NCBI GenBank assembly: GCA_023141075.1
Contig: JAGLKL010000016.1
Coordinates: 1 to 12,654, forward strand
Reading direction: 5' to 3'
Length of the DNA stretch: 12,654 nucleotides
Source of the DNA: Alphaproteobacteria bacterium
GTDB lineage: Bacteria > Pseudomonadota > Alphaproteobacteria > Micavibrionales > Micavibrionaceae
Each line of letters starts with the position of its first letter. Positions within the stretch are counted from its first letter, which is position 1. The position numbers were made by a program, and so were the translations under genes. Below are positions 1-6,105 of this stretch, one piece after another. The notes under the pieces are model-generated. The model was not told the DNA's origin and searched no databases. It saw nothing but the letters and a program-made list of their open reading frames with translations.

Positions 1-198
1 ATAGAGAAACTCAAAATAGATGCTGAAAGCGAAGAAGTTAAAACGGCCATCTCAGAAATCAGAAAAATGTCACAAGCGCTTGGAATTCGCGGAACGCCCG
101 GATTTGTAATCGGCGATAATATTTATCCGGGTTATATTGGCAAAAAAGGTTTGCTAGACGCAGTTAAGAAAGCCAGAGAAGCAGACAAAGCAAAATAA
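1..198 (+). CDS. DsbA-family thiol:disulfide oxidoreductase, C-terminal part (5' end outside window)
   Basis: Frame 1 is open from base 1 to a TAA at 196-198 and gives the last 65 residues of a protein. The stretch QALGIRGTPGFVIGD (residues 25-39 of the fragment) contains the Gly-Thr-Pro cis-proline loop of thioredoxin-fold proteins, and the following PGYIGKKGLLDAVKKAR fits the closing strand and final helix of DsbA-like enzymes. Family members are periplasmic or membrane-anchored and catalyse disulfide formation or isomerisation. The CXXC active site would lie upstream of the window, so I cannot tell an oxidase from an isomerase (DsbC/ScsC-like) or an uncharacterised relative. The gene is followed by a strong terminator, so it is probably the last gene of its transcript and not cotranscribed with aroQ. 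Confidence 0.8.
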   Translation: MEKLKIDAESEEVKTAISEIRKMSQALGIRGTPGFVIGDNIYPGYIGKKGLLDAVKKAREADKAK

Positions 199-246
199 TA
201 TTATACATAGCTTCCGGCTTTTTAGATAAAACGCAATTTTCGGTGT

Positions 247-285
247 CAGGGATAGGCGAAGCTTTGCCTCTCCCTGTTTCTTTTT
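247..285 (+). terminator. Rho-independent terminator after the DsbA-like gene
   Basis: An 11-base-pair stem with one mismatch is formed by CAGGGATAGGC (247-257) and GCCTCTCCCTG (266-276), with the 8-base loop gaagcttt, followed directly by the T-rich run tttcttttt (277-285). It lies 49 bases after the stop codon of the DsbA-like gene. This is the only textbook intrinsic terminator I found in the window. Confidence 0.85.
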
Positions 286-311
286 GGAAATTACATGGCC
301 TACCGTAAATT
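284..311 (+). promoter_or_regulatory. weak candidate promoter for the leader ORF / aroQ
   Basis: TTGGAA (284-289) and TAAATT (306-311) are separated by 16 bases and each match four of six positions of the sigma70-type hexamers. The site comes immediately after the terminator and before the first possible ribosome-binding site, which is where a promoter is needed. Such partial matches are common in A/T-rich DNA, so this is weak evidence. Confidence 0.2.
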
Positions 312-322
312 AAGAGAGTATT

Positions 323-445
323 ATGAAGAAGATCAAACTACGTTATATTTTTTTCGCGAGTATTGCCCTTGGTAAGCATTTGGAAACAGAGCTTTTTTGG
401 AAATTTGAACGAATGCGGGAACGAATAGGAAAAACGAATGACTAA
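323..445 (+). CDS. possible 40-codon leader ORF overlapping the aroQ start
   Basis: ATG at 323 is preceded by an AAGAGAG ribosome-binding-like sequence (312-318) at suitable spacing. The frame stays open for 40 codons to TAA at 443-445, overlapping the aroQ ATG (438) by eight bases in an ATGACTAA arrangement typical of translational coupling. The peptide begins MKKIKLRYIFFASIALG, a basic start followed by a short hydrophobic run, and ends with a charged segment. Six of its 40 residues are aromatic (Y8, F10, F11, F25, W26, F28), which is of interest upstream of a shikimate-pathway gene. I recognise no family. aroQ has its own AGGA at 427-430, so it need not depend on this ORF. It may be a chance ORF, a coupled leader or a small membrane peptide. 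Confidence 0.3.
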   Translation: MKKIKLRYIFFASIALGKHLETELFWKFERMRERIGKTND

Positions 446-872
446 AGTCATGATATTAAACGGCCCGAATTTGAATATGCTGGGTGTTCGCGAACCGGAC
501 ATATACGGTCATGAAACGCTTGAGGACATCGAAAAGATGTGCCGTGGTCGTGCAATAGAGCTGGGTTTTGAAATAGATTTTCGGCAATCTAATAACGAAG
601 GACAGTTGGTTGATTGGATTCAAGAAGCATATAGACAAGAATTTAGTGCAGTTATAATAAACGCGGCAGCCTATACACATACATCTCTGGCCATTCACGA
701 CGCCCTTAAATTACTAGCCTGTCCGATAATAGAGCTGCACATATCCGATCCAAAAAAGAGAGAGGCATTTCGCCATATCTCATACGTAGAATTTGTTGCA
801 ACACACAGTATCTGCGGCCAAGGGGCACAAGGGTATGTTTTGGCTCTTGAAAAACTAAAAGAAGTTTTATAA
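438..872 (+). CDS. aroQ: type II 3-dehydroquinate dehydratase
   Basis: This cytosolic enzyme converts 3-dehydroquinate to 3-dehydroshikimate in the shikimate pathway to aromatic amino acids. At 144 residues it has the usual type II length. The family signature LNGPNLNMLGVREPDIYG (residues 7-24) carries the catalytic Arg18 and Tyr23. QSNNEGQLVDWIQ (50-62), INAAAYTHTS (74-83; Asn75 and His81), and ELHISDPKKREAFRH (99-113; His101 and Arg112) supply the substrate-binding and general-acid residues. The usual INPGAYTHTS is INAAAYTHTS here, a mild variant. The start at 438 is supported by AGGA seven bases upstream and by the signature beginning at residue 7. The next gene, accB, starts 102 bases downstream; aroQ next to accBC is a common arrangement in this group. 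Confidence 0.97.
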   Translation: MTKVMILNGPNLNMLGVREPDIYGHETLEDIEKMCRGRAIELGFEIDFRQSNNEGQLVDWIQEAYRQEFSAVIINAAAYTHTSLAIHDALKLLACPIIELHISDPKKREAFRHISYVEFVATHSICGQGAQGYVLALEKLKEVL

Positions 873-889
873 GAGAACGCGGCAATGCT

Positions 890-918
890 TTGACATTCTT
901 TACAGTTTTTTGTATTGA
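890..918 (+). promoter_or_regulatory. candidate accBC promoter
   Basis: A perfect TTGACA (890-895) is followed, after a 17-base spacer, by TATTGA (913-918), which matches three of six positions of TATAAT. It lies in the 102-base gap between aroQ and accB, leaving a leader of roughly 50 bases. The -10 region overlaps the palindrome at 908-931. The perfect -35 box and exact spacing favour a real promoter; the poor -10 weakens it. Confidence 0.4.
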
Positions 919-931
919 GAATGATACAAAA
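908..931. repeat. perfect 8+8 palindrome upstream of accB, possible operator
   Basis: TTTTGTAT (908-915) and ATACAAAA (924-931) are perfect inverted repeats around the 8-base spacer tgagaatg, ending 43 bases before the accB start and overlapping the candidate -10 box. The dyad has the size of a dimeric repressor site. It could also form an A/T-rich hairpin in the mRNA leader. No regulator can be named from the sequence; a passing likeness to iron-type boxes (GAGAATGATA) is too loose to use. Confidence 0.4.
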
Positions 932-974
932 TGAACGGAAGCAAGTATTTATAAAACAACAATAAGAATTATCG

Positions 975-1436
975 ATGAAAATAGATTCCGATGCGATCAG
1001 AGAACTGGCTAATTTGTTAGATGAAACCGGTTTAACGGAAATTGAAGTAGCTGAAGGCGAGCAAGTTGTCAGAGTGAGCAAAGGCATGGCAGTCCTTGCC
1101 GGGGAGCATGCTGTCGCATCTGGGGCTTCAATGTCTTCTGATCCGACAATTCCGGGGCAAGCAACAGGAGAAGAAGTCTCCAAGCAAATTGATTCATCGC
1201 ATCCGGGGGCTGTTAAGTCACCAATGGTGGGAACGGCCTATATGCAATCAGAGCCGGGAGCACCGCATTTTGTGAAAAAAGGTGATCGGGTGAGCGTTGG
1301 CGATACACTGTTAATTATCGAAGCCATGAAAGTAATGAACCTGATCAAGGCAGAAAAACCCGGCACTGTAATGCAGGTCATGGTCGGAAACGGTGAGCCG
1401 GTAGAATACGGTGATGTGCTGATGCTGGTTGAATAA
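975..1436 (+). CDS. accB: biotin carboxyl carrier protein of acetyl-CoA carboxylase
   Basis: AccB carries the biotin that shuttles carboxyl groups between biotin carboxylase (AccC) and the carboxyltransferase in the first step of fatty acid synthesis. The 153-residue protein has the expected three parts: an N-terminal region (1-37, IRELANLLDETGLTEIEV) typical of bacterial AccB, a linker rich in Ala, Ser, Gly and Pro (about 38-78), and a C-terminal biotinyl domain (79-153). The biotinylation motif EAMKVMN places the modified lysine at residue 119, about 35 residues from the C terminus as usual. The thumb-like PHFVKKGDRVSVGD is also present. The ribosome-binding site before ATG 975 is weak (AAGAA). 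accC follows after 54 bases, and the two are almost certainly cotranscribed. Confidence 0.97.
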   Translation: MKIDSDAIRELANLLDETGLTEIEVAEGEQVVRVSKGMAVLAGEHAVASGASMSSDPTIPGQATGEEVSKQIDSSHPGAVKSPMVGTAYMQSEPGAPHFVKKGDRVSVGDTLLIIEAMKVMNLIKAEKPGTVMQVMVGNGEPVEYGDVLMLVE

Positions 1437-1490
1437 CGATCGGTTATTATTTGCATAAATAATCCTATGGTGAGGAGCTCTTAAAGTCAG

Positions 1491-2891
1491 ATGTTCAAAA
1501 AAGTTTTAATTGCCAACCGTGGAGAGATTGCCTTGCGCATTATTCGTGCTTGCTGCGAGATGGGTATTGAAACAGTGGTCGTTCACTCCACAGCTGACGC
1601 TAGTTCCATGTCCGTGCGGCTTGCCGACGAATCGGTATGTATCGGCCCCCCTCAGGCCAGAGATAGCTACCTGAATATTCCTGCAATTCTCACAGCGGCG
1701 GCGCTTACGGGCGCAGATGCTATCCATCCTGGCTATGGATTTTTATCGGAAAATGCGCAATTTGTCCGCATGGTGGAAGAACACGGTTTTACCTTTATCG
1801 GACCCTCGCCGGAACTAATTGAAAAGATGGGCGATAAAATTGTCGCTAAAAAAACCGTGCAGGAACTTGGTCTTCCTGTCGTTCCCGGTTCTGAAGGCAG
1901 CGTGGAAAACGTCGAAGAGGGTTTGCGCATCTCCGAGGAAATGGGTTTCCCTGTGCTTATCAAAGCGGCCAATGGCGGTGGTGGAAAAGGTATGCAAGTC
2001 GTGCTAGAAGCAAGTCAGTTTGCCGAAGCCTTTAATACGGCACGCAGTGAAGCCAAAGCAAATTTTGGCGATGATACGGTCTATATTGAAAAATTCTTGG
2101 AAAAACCACGCCACATCGAAATCCAGATATTCGGCGATAGTCACGGCAATGCCTTGCATTTAGGGGAACGCGATTGCTCGATTCAGCGCCGACACCAGAA
2201 ACTTCTCGAAGAATGTCCTTCTCCGGTGCTTAATGAGAAAGAGCGCAAATATATAGGCGAGTTGGCAGCCGAGACTGTGCGTGGGTTAGGATATGAGGGT
2301 GCAGGAACCATCGAATTCTTATATGAAGACGGAGAATTCTATTTCATGGAAATGAATGCTCGCATTCAGGTAGAGCACCCGGTTACAGAGATGGTCACCG
2401 GCATTGATCTGGTCGCAGAGCAAATCCGTGTCGCAGCAGGCGAGCCGCTTTCTGTCTGTAATAAAATAGGATTAAAGCTCCGAGGCCATGCCATTGAGAT
2501 TCGCGTTAATGCCGAAGATCCTGAAACCTTTATTCCATCACCTGGTACAATCACCCAATATCACGCGCCCGGTGGTCTGGGTGTGCGCTTTGACAGCGCA
2601 ATTTACGGCGGCTATGCCATCCCGCCTTATTATGATTCCATGATCGGTAAGCTGATAGTGCATGGGCGCGATCGCAGGGAATGCATCGAGCGCCTAAAGC
2701 GTGCTATTCGTGAGACAGTAATTGAAGGTGTAAAAACGACACTGCCGCTGCAAGGCTGGATTTTGGAGCAGCCTGAATTTATTTCCGGGGATTACACAAT
2801 CCACTGGTTGGAGCAAAAACTGGCCAAAAAAGCAGAAGAAGAATCCAGCGTTTTATCAGAAAAAATTGGTGCACTATCGAAGGCTGAGTGA
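1491..2891 (+). CDS. accC: biotin carboxylase subunit of acetyl-CoA carboxylase
   Basis: AccC carboxylates the biotin on AccB using ATP and bicarbonate. The protein of 466 residues is slightly longer than the E. coli enzyme. It opens with the family N terminus MFKKVLIANRGEIALRIIRA and HPGYGFLSENA near residue 80. The ATP-grasp glycine loop NGGGGKGM lies at 161-168, RRHQK with the bicarbonate/ATP-site Lys237, and EMNARIQVEHPVTEMVTG with Glu287 and Arg291. The C-terminal biotin carboxylase domain shows SPGTITQYHAPGG and YYDSMIGKL. All key residues appear intact. A GGTGAGGAG sequence lies about 13 bases before ATG 1491, a rather long spacing, but the family N terminus fixes this start. The last 20 residues are a charged tail. 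It lies between accB and aat in the same orientation. Confidence 0.98.
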   Translation: MFKKVLIANRGEIALRIIRACCEMGIETVVVHSTADASSMSVRLADESVCIGPPQARDSYLNIPAILTAAALTGADAIHPGYGFLSENAQFVRMVEEHGFTFIGPSPELIEKMGDKIVAKKTVQELGLPVVPGSEGSVENVEEGLRISEEMGFPVLIKAANGGGGKGMQVVLEASQFAEAFNTARSEAKANFGDDTVYIEKFLEKPRHIEIQIFGDSHGNALHLGERDCSIQRRHQKLLEECPSPVLNEKERKYIGELAAETVRGLGYEGAGTIEFLYEDGEFYFMEMNARIQVEHPVTEMVTGIDLVAEQIRVAAGEPLSVCNKIGLKLRGHAIEIRVNAEDPETFIPSPGTITQYHAPGGLGVRFDSAIYGGYAIPPYYDSMIGKLIVHGRDRRECIERLKRAIRETVIEGVKTTLPLQGWILEQPEFISGDYTIHWLEQKLAKKAEEESSVLSEKIGALSKAE

Positions 2892-2943
2892 AAAACGTAA
2901 GAAAAAAGCAATAGAATTTATCCTTTACAATGGCATATGAGAA

Positions 2944-3621
2944 ATGCAGATTGTATTAACACCAGAGATTTTAATAGCGGCCTATTCGCAAGGGTTGTTT
3001 CCTATGGCACAGAGCAAGGATAGCCCCTATATAGACTGGGTATGTCCGGAAAACCGGGGTCAGCTATCAATAACAAAAATGCATATTCCTAAGCGCTTGG
3101 CAAAGTCTGTGCGCCAGATGAAGCTTAAAGGCAAGCCTTACGAGATCCGGGTTAACACGGCCTTCACACTAGTCATTAGGGAATGTGCAGCGGAAACGTC
3201 CGTCCGTCCCGAAACATGGATCAATGAAGAGATCGTAGAAACATTCATTGCGCTGCATGAACAGGGGTATGCACACTCACTGGAATGTTGGCAGGGCGGC
3301 GAGTTGGTAGGAGGGTTATACGGGCTGGCGATCGGCGCAGCATTTTTTGGCGAGAGCATGTATTCAGTGCAGCGCGATGCCAGCAAAGTCGCACTTGTTC
3401 ATCTTGCTGCGCGGCTATATCACGCAGAGTTTGAAGTTCTGGATACACAATTTGTCAATGACCATCTGCAGCAATTTGGCGTTTATGAAGTTTCTCATAA
3501 GGAATACATACAAGCTCTGGAACCGGCACTCCGCAAGAAGTGCAAATTTAACGTTAAAGATGTAGACGAAAAAACACTAATTGATAACTATTTTGCTATG
3601 CGGGAAACAGAAAAAATTTAG
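2944..3621 (+). CDS. aat: leucyl/phenylalanyl-tRNA--protein transferase
   Basis: Aat transfers Leu or Phe from charged tRNA onto proteins with N-terminal Arg or Lys, marking them for ClpAP degradation (bacterial N-end rule). The 225 residues show AYSQGLFPMAQS (13-24), IDWVCPENRG, RPETWINEEIVETFIALHEQGYAHS, LECWQGGELVGGLYGLAIG, AFFGESMYS, DASKVALVHLAARL and LDTQFVNDHLQQFG, which together cover the GNAT-like core in order. WVCPENRG replaces the WFSPxPR of gamma-proteobacteria, as I would expect in alphaproteobacteria. A stop codon at 2938-2940 in the same frame means the ATG at 2944 is the first possible start, but no good ribosome-binding site precedes it. It begins 52 bases after accC and may be read from the accBC promoter; it converges on the DUF2155 gene. 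Confidence 0.96.
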   Translation: MQIVLTPEILIAAYSQGLFPMAQSKDSPYIDWVCPENRGQLSITKMHIPKRLAKSVRQMKLKGKPYEIRVNTAFTLVIRECAAETSVRPETWINEEIVETFIALHEQGYAHSLECWQGGELVGGLYGLAIGAAFFGESMYSVQRDASKVALVHLAARLYHAEFEVLDTQFVNDHLQQFGVYEVSHKEYIQALEPALRKKCKFNVKDVDEKTLIDNYFAMRETEKI

Positions 3622-3636
3622 AAAACTAAGGCATGA

Positions 3637-3711
3637 ATCAAAATCATACCACCCGTCTGAAATAATTTTTGGACAGATATAGTAGTTTCACTTATATGGT
3701 ATAAATTTGAT
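3637..3711. repeat. imperfect inverted repeat between convergent aat and DUF2155 genes
   Basis: The arm ATCAAAATCATACCA (3637-3651) and the arm TGGTATAAATTTGAT (3697-3711) are complementary at 13 of 15 positions and enclose a 45-base loop. They fill the 91-base gap between the two convergent stop codons (3621 and 3713). No U-tract follows on either strand, so it is not a classic intrinsic terminator, but a long stem here could protect 3' ends or serve both transcripts. It may also be chance in A/T-rich DNA. Confidence 0.4.
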
Positions 3712-3712
3712 C

Positions 3713-4267
3713 TCAAGGAGAGAAGATATCTCCGATGGTCGTAGAATCTACTTTCTGGCTTTTTTCCTTTTCCGGGGTTTCTGTCTCTTCACCATTTTCC
3801 ACCTCGTTTCCACTTTCTTCCGGGGGGGCAAGCTGGATCGGTGTGTTCTCATCGCTCAGGCAGTCCAGCACCCACACATCATAAATCGGGTGATCCATGG
3901 CTGAAAGTGCCGGGGAGGAAGAAAACATCCATCCGCTAAAAACCCACTCCGGTTCAGCGCCGGGATCAACTTCCCATATTTGCAGGAAAGCTGCCGATTC
4001 TGGTTCGTCTATAGGAGAGGACTTTTTACATTTTTGTACGCGAATATAAAGTGAACCAAAGCGCAGTGTAGAACCAACATCTGCTTCAAAAGTCATTGTT
4101 CGCGCCGTAACCTTATCCAGAGATTGTAATTTAACGCGTGGATGTTCGATCATTTCCCGCGCAAGAATAGTGCGAGGTGTGGCCACTATGCATACAAAGG
4201 TAATCAGGGCTACCAGAAAAAGAGCATTGATCTTGGGCTTATAGCTCACCATCACTGCCATCATCAT
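3713..4267 (-). CDS. DUF2155 domain-containing exported protein
   Basis: The protein (up to 184 residues) matches the alphaproteobacterial DUF2155 family, whose function is unknown to me. The core includes VKLQSLDKVTARTMTFEADVG, FGSLYIRVQKC, SAAFLQIWEVDPG, VFSGWMFSSSPALSAMDHP and IYDVWVLDC; two cysteines in these blocks (KC and LDC) could form a disulfide. An N-terminal hydrophobic stretch (about 14-30) looks like a signal peptide with cleavage near TILA/RE, so it is probably periplasmic. The C-terminal 45 residues are acidic and low-complexity. The start is uncertain: three consecutive ATG codons (4267, 4264, 4261) and another at 4252 are in frame, and all overlap the end of mlaD by 14-29 bases, implying translational coupling. 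It is the last gene of the NDUFA12-mlaD-DUF2155 unit. Confidence 0.9.
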   Translation of the reverse strand: MMMAVMVSYKPKINALFLVALITFVCIVATPRTILAREMIEHPRVKLQSLDKVTARTMTFEADVGSTLRFGSLYIRVQKCKKSSPIDEPESAAFLQIWEVDPGAEPEWVFSGWMFSSSPALSAMDHPIYDVWVLDCLSDENTPIQLAPPEESGNEVENGEETETPEKEKSQKVDSTTIGDIFSP

Positions 4268-4706
4268 CTTGCATGCTGAAAATAAATTGCCCTAAAAGTT
4301 GCTCAAGATTTTGCGGAGCTTGCGTATATTGGATAACACCACCCGGCGCGATCATTTCTTCATCGGCGCCCGGCTCAAGAGCCATATATTGTCCGCCAAG
4401 CAGGCCTTCGCTTGTAATGAGTGCGGCCGTATCTGTCGGTATTTTATATTCTTCACGGATATTTATATGAACCCGCGCAAGATAGATATCAGGCACAAGT
4501 TCCACCCGTGAGATTGTACCAACCTTCACCCCGCTGATCTGGACGATATCACCGGGTTTAAGCCCACCAATGCTGGAAAAATCAGCTGTGACTTCATATC
4601 CATCCGTATTGGCGATATCCGCTGTTTTTATGCTGTAGAGCAAAAACAGCCCCGCAGCCAACAAGACAACAGCTCCTAGAATCGTTTCGACAAGACTACG
4701 CTTCAT
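4239..4706 (-). CDS. mlaD: MlaD-type MCE-domain lipid transport subunit
   Basis: MlaD is the inner-membrane-anchored, hexameric MCE-domain subunit of the MlaFEDB phospholipid ABC transporter, which keeps the outer leaflet of the outer membrane free of phospholipid. The 155-residue protein has one membrane segment (about 9-25, ETILGAVVLLAAGLFLLYS) and an MCE domain (about 36-115) with YEVTADFSSIGGLKPGDIVQ, ISGVKVGTI and TSEGLLGGQYMALEPG. A short helical tail (EQLLGQFIFSM) follows, as expected for the central hydrophobic pore helix. The last residues are acidic. Its permease and ATPase partners (mlaE, mlaF) are at 6106-7685 on the opposite strand. The ribosome-binding site before ATG 4706 is poor. 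The stop lies inside the start region of the DUF2155 gene. Confidence 0.93.
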   Translation of the reverse strand: MKRSLVETILGAVVLLAAGLFLLYSIKTADIANTDGYEVTADFSSIGGLKPGDIVQISGVKVGTISRVELVPDIYLARVHINIREEYKIPTDTAALITSEGLLGGQYMALEPGADEEMIAPGGVIQYTQAPQNLEQLLGQFIFSMQDDDGSDGEL

Positions 4707-4840
4707 ATGACACTATCCATATTAACTTAAGGGTAAAGAGTAAAAAACTTCAATTCATCCATCTAAAAATTAACACGACTCCGCTAGCACCGTAAAGCCT
4801 CTAACACGAGTTATATTCCACAAATTACAGGCAGAATAGA

Positions 4841-4865
4841 TAAAAGCTGTGGGTTTAGACCCTAA
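4841..4865 (-). repeat. GGGTTTAGACCC-type dispersed repeat, copy A
   Basis: This copy reads GCTGTGGGTTTAGACCCTAA at 4846-4865 on the plus strand, preceded by TAAAA. It carries the invariant core TGGGTTTAGACC (4850-4861). It lies 16 bases beyond the stop of the NDUFA12-like gene, so on that gene's strand it reads TTAGGGTCTAAACCCACAGC and then TTTTA. It shares 22 identical bases with copy B in inverted orientation. A 4-base stem GGGT/ACCC alone is too weak to be a terminator. Confidence 0.85.
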
Positions 4866-4881
4866 TATTTAAGCCAAAAAA

Positions 4882-5292
4882 TCATTCATCCGGAGTCCAT
4901 GGCTCATAATCTCCGGTGGTTTTAGGACGCTGTCCCTCAGCGAGCAAATGCCCAGGCGGACGGTAAGCGTGATTAGTTCCGGTCATGTTTGCTTGTGGCT
5001 GTTTTTGCCACTGGCATCGGTAGGATTCTTGTTCATCCCCCGGCAGGATGTCTGTTTGATGATGCAGCCAACCATGCCATTCAGGAGGCACCGTGCTGGC
5101 TTCCGGTTCACCCTTATACATTACCCAACGTCTTGTATGCTTATAGTTTTTACGAGGGCTTGCCTCATAATAGGTGTTCCCGTAACCATCCTTACCGACC
5201 TTTTTACCTTGTGCGACGGCTGTAAAGAGCAGGATATGCGCTGGGGACAATATACCAAAAAATTTAAACGGGTTTTTCATTAATTCATTCAT
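4882..5292 (-). CDS. NDUFA12-like (17.2 kDa) NADH:ubiquinone oxidoreductase accessory subunit
   Basis: The protein of about 136 residues belongs to the NDUFA12/B17.2 family, a supernumerary subunit of respiratory complex I found in mitochondria and alphaproteobacteria. Recognisable blocks are KKVGKDGYGNTYYE, RRWVMYKGEPEASTVPPEWHGWLHH, and the C-terminal HAYRPPGHLLAEGQRPKTTGDYEPWTPD, the proline-rich tail seen in the family. I chose ATG 5292 (MNELMKNPFKFFG) because about 38 residues then precede the YYE block, as in homologues. A longer reading begins at a TTG at 5322, and an ATG at 5280 is also possible; none has a clear ribosome-binding site. It heads the minus-strand unit with mlaD (175 bases on) and DUF2155, and is divergent from ridA with a gap of only about 70 bases, so both promoters must lie there. 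Confidence 0.9.
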   Translation of the reverse strand: MNELMKNPFKFFGILSPAHILLFTAVAQGKKVGKDGYGNTYYEASPRKNYKHTRRWVMYKGEPEASTVPPEWHGWLHHQTDILPGDEQESYRCQWQKQPQANMTGTNHAYRPPGHLLAEGQRPKTTGDYEPWTPDE

Positions 5293-5365
5293 ACCATTTA
5301 CAATTACGGCTCTTTTTTGCAATTATGGCAGAGCTTCCCAAAAACGAAAAGGTGAAATACGAAAA

Positions 5366-5830
5366 ATGTCTTTGAAAGAAAAATTAAGTGAGTGTGACCG
5401 TGAACTACCAAAAGTGGCAGCTCCTGCGGCAAATTATGTCCCTTATATTGTTACAGGTAATCTGGTTCATATATCCGGGCAGATTCCCTTTATAAACGGA
5501 GAAAAAATGAATATGGGCAGGCTTGGCGAGGATTTTAGCCTGGAAGAGGGCGTTAAGGCAGCCGAAGCGTGTGCACTGAATATTCTGGCACAGGTCAATG
5601 AGGCAGTCGGCGGTGATTGGTCACGAGTTAAACGCTGCGTAAAATTAGGTGGTTTTGTGAATTGCACGCCTGATTTTACCGACCAGCCTTTGGTTATTAA
5701 CGGTGCTTCCGATCTTATCGGCAAAGTTATGGGCGAAACGGGTAAGCATGCACGCTTTGCTGTCGGTGCATCGTCTTTGCCTTTAGGAGTCGCCGTTGAA
5801 ATAGACGCTATTTTCGAGATTGAAACTTAA
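5366..5830 (+). CDS. RidA/YjgF/UK114-family protein
   Basis: RidA-family proteins are small trimeric enzymes or binding proteins; the founding member deaminates reactive enamines and imines produced by PLP enzymes. The 154-residue protein shows ANYVPYIVTGNLVHISGQIPF (22-42), LGGFVNCTPDFTDQPLVINGASDLIGKVMG and HARFAVGASSLPLGVAVEIDAIFEIE. Arg130 in HARFAVG is in the place of the carboxylate-binding arginine of RidA. Length (about 25 residues longer than E. coli RidA) and the GFVNCTPDFTDQPLVINGAS block match the longer UK114-like subgroup rather than archetypal RidA, so the substrate may differ. GGTG about 11 bases before ATG 5366 is a modest ribosome-binding site. The stop TAA abuts repeat copy B. 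Confidence 0.93.
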   Translation: MSLKEKLSECDRELPKVAAPAANYVPYIVTGNLVHISGQIPFINGEKMNMGRLGEDFSLEEGVKAAEACALNILAQVNEAVGGDWSRVKRCVKLGGFVNCTPDFTDQPLVINGASDLIGKVMGETGKHARFAVGASSLPLGVAVEIDAIFEIET

Positions 5831-5852
5831 GGTCTAAACCCACAGCTTTTAT
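5829..5852 (+). repeat. GGGTTTAGACCC-type dispersed repeat, copy B
   Basis: GGTCTAAACCCACAGCTTTT occupies 5831-5850, directly after the ridA stop codon, and the shared sequence continues to AT at 5852. It is identical over 22 bases to the reverse complement of copy A at the other end of the NDUFA12/ridA pair. One base of the palindrome differs (AAGGTC instead of AGGGTC). Confidence 0.85.
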
Positions 5853-6105
5853 ATCGCATTGATATCATTCTTTAAAATAAGAATCGGCATAACGTCAGGT
5901 ATCATCTAATTTTTCAGTGGAAGGAGGCCGCAATCCTATATATTCAGTATAGACTGCAATCCATATTTTCTCTAATGTCTAGCAAAACATCTTACTAAAA
6001 ATAAGCGAATGATATCACAGCCTTTGCATCCTAATTCACAAAATGCGGCTAATATAGGGCGGCGTTCCCGAAGTTGTGCAAAAAGAAAGCTGTATGGAAG
6101 GTTGC
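5853..6105. other. intergenic region upstream of mlaE, with a candidate -10 box
   Basis: No credible gene is visible in these 253 bases. TAATAT (6050-6055) is a good -10 box for the mlaE unit, but the best upstream -35 (TTGCAT) is 20 bases away, too far for a standard promoter. An 11-base inverted pair TGATATCATTC (5860-5870) and GAATGATATCA (6007-6017) spans 136 bases, and GCAATCC occurs twice near 5930-5965. AAGGAGG (5921-5927) is a perfect ribosome-binding sequence with no ATG, GTG or TTG behind it at usable distance, possibly a relic of a lost gene. Confidence 0.3.

Noticed and set aside
695..1183. A 162-codon minus-strand frame across aroQ and accB
   Set aside because: It lies opposite two certain genes, has no recognisable motif and a low-complexity Ser/Thr/Ala composition expected of an antisense frame.
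4948..5283. A 111-codon plus-strand frame opposite the NDUFA12-like gene
   Set aside because: It is antisense to a gene with clear family motifs and looks like a shadow frame (rich in Arg, Cys and Phe, no domain).
4841..5852. Repeat copies A and B as intrinsic terminators
   Set aside because: Each copy alone gives only a GGGT/ACCC four-base stem and the T-run is four bases and set back, too weak for a terminator call.
5921..5927. Perfect AAGGAGG ribosome-binding sequence as the start of a hidden small gene
   Set aside because: No ATG, GTG or TTG follows at a usable distance and the frames behind it do not give a credible protein.
5860..6017. 11-base inverted pair TGATATCATTC/GAATGATATCA flanking the gap before mlaE as mobile element ends
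   Set aside because: Nothing coding lies between the arms, there is no target duplication visible, and such short A/T-rich matches are expected by chance at this distance.
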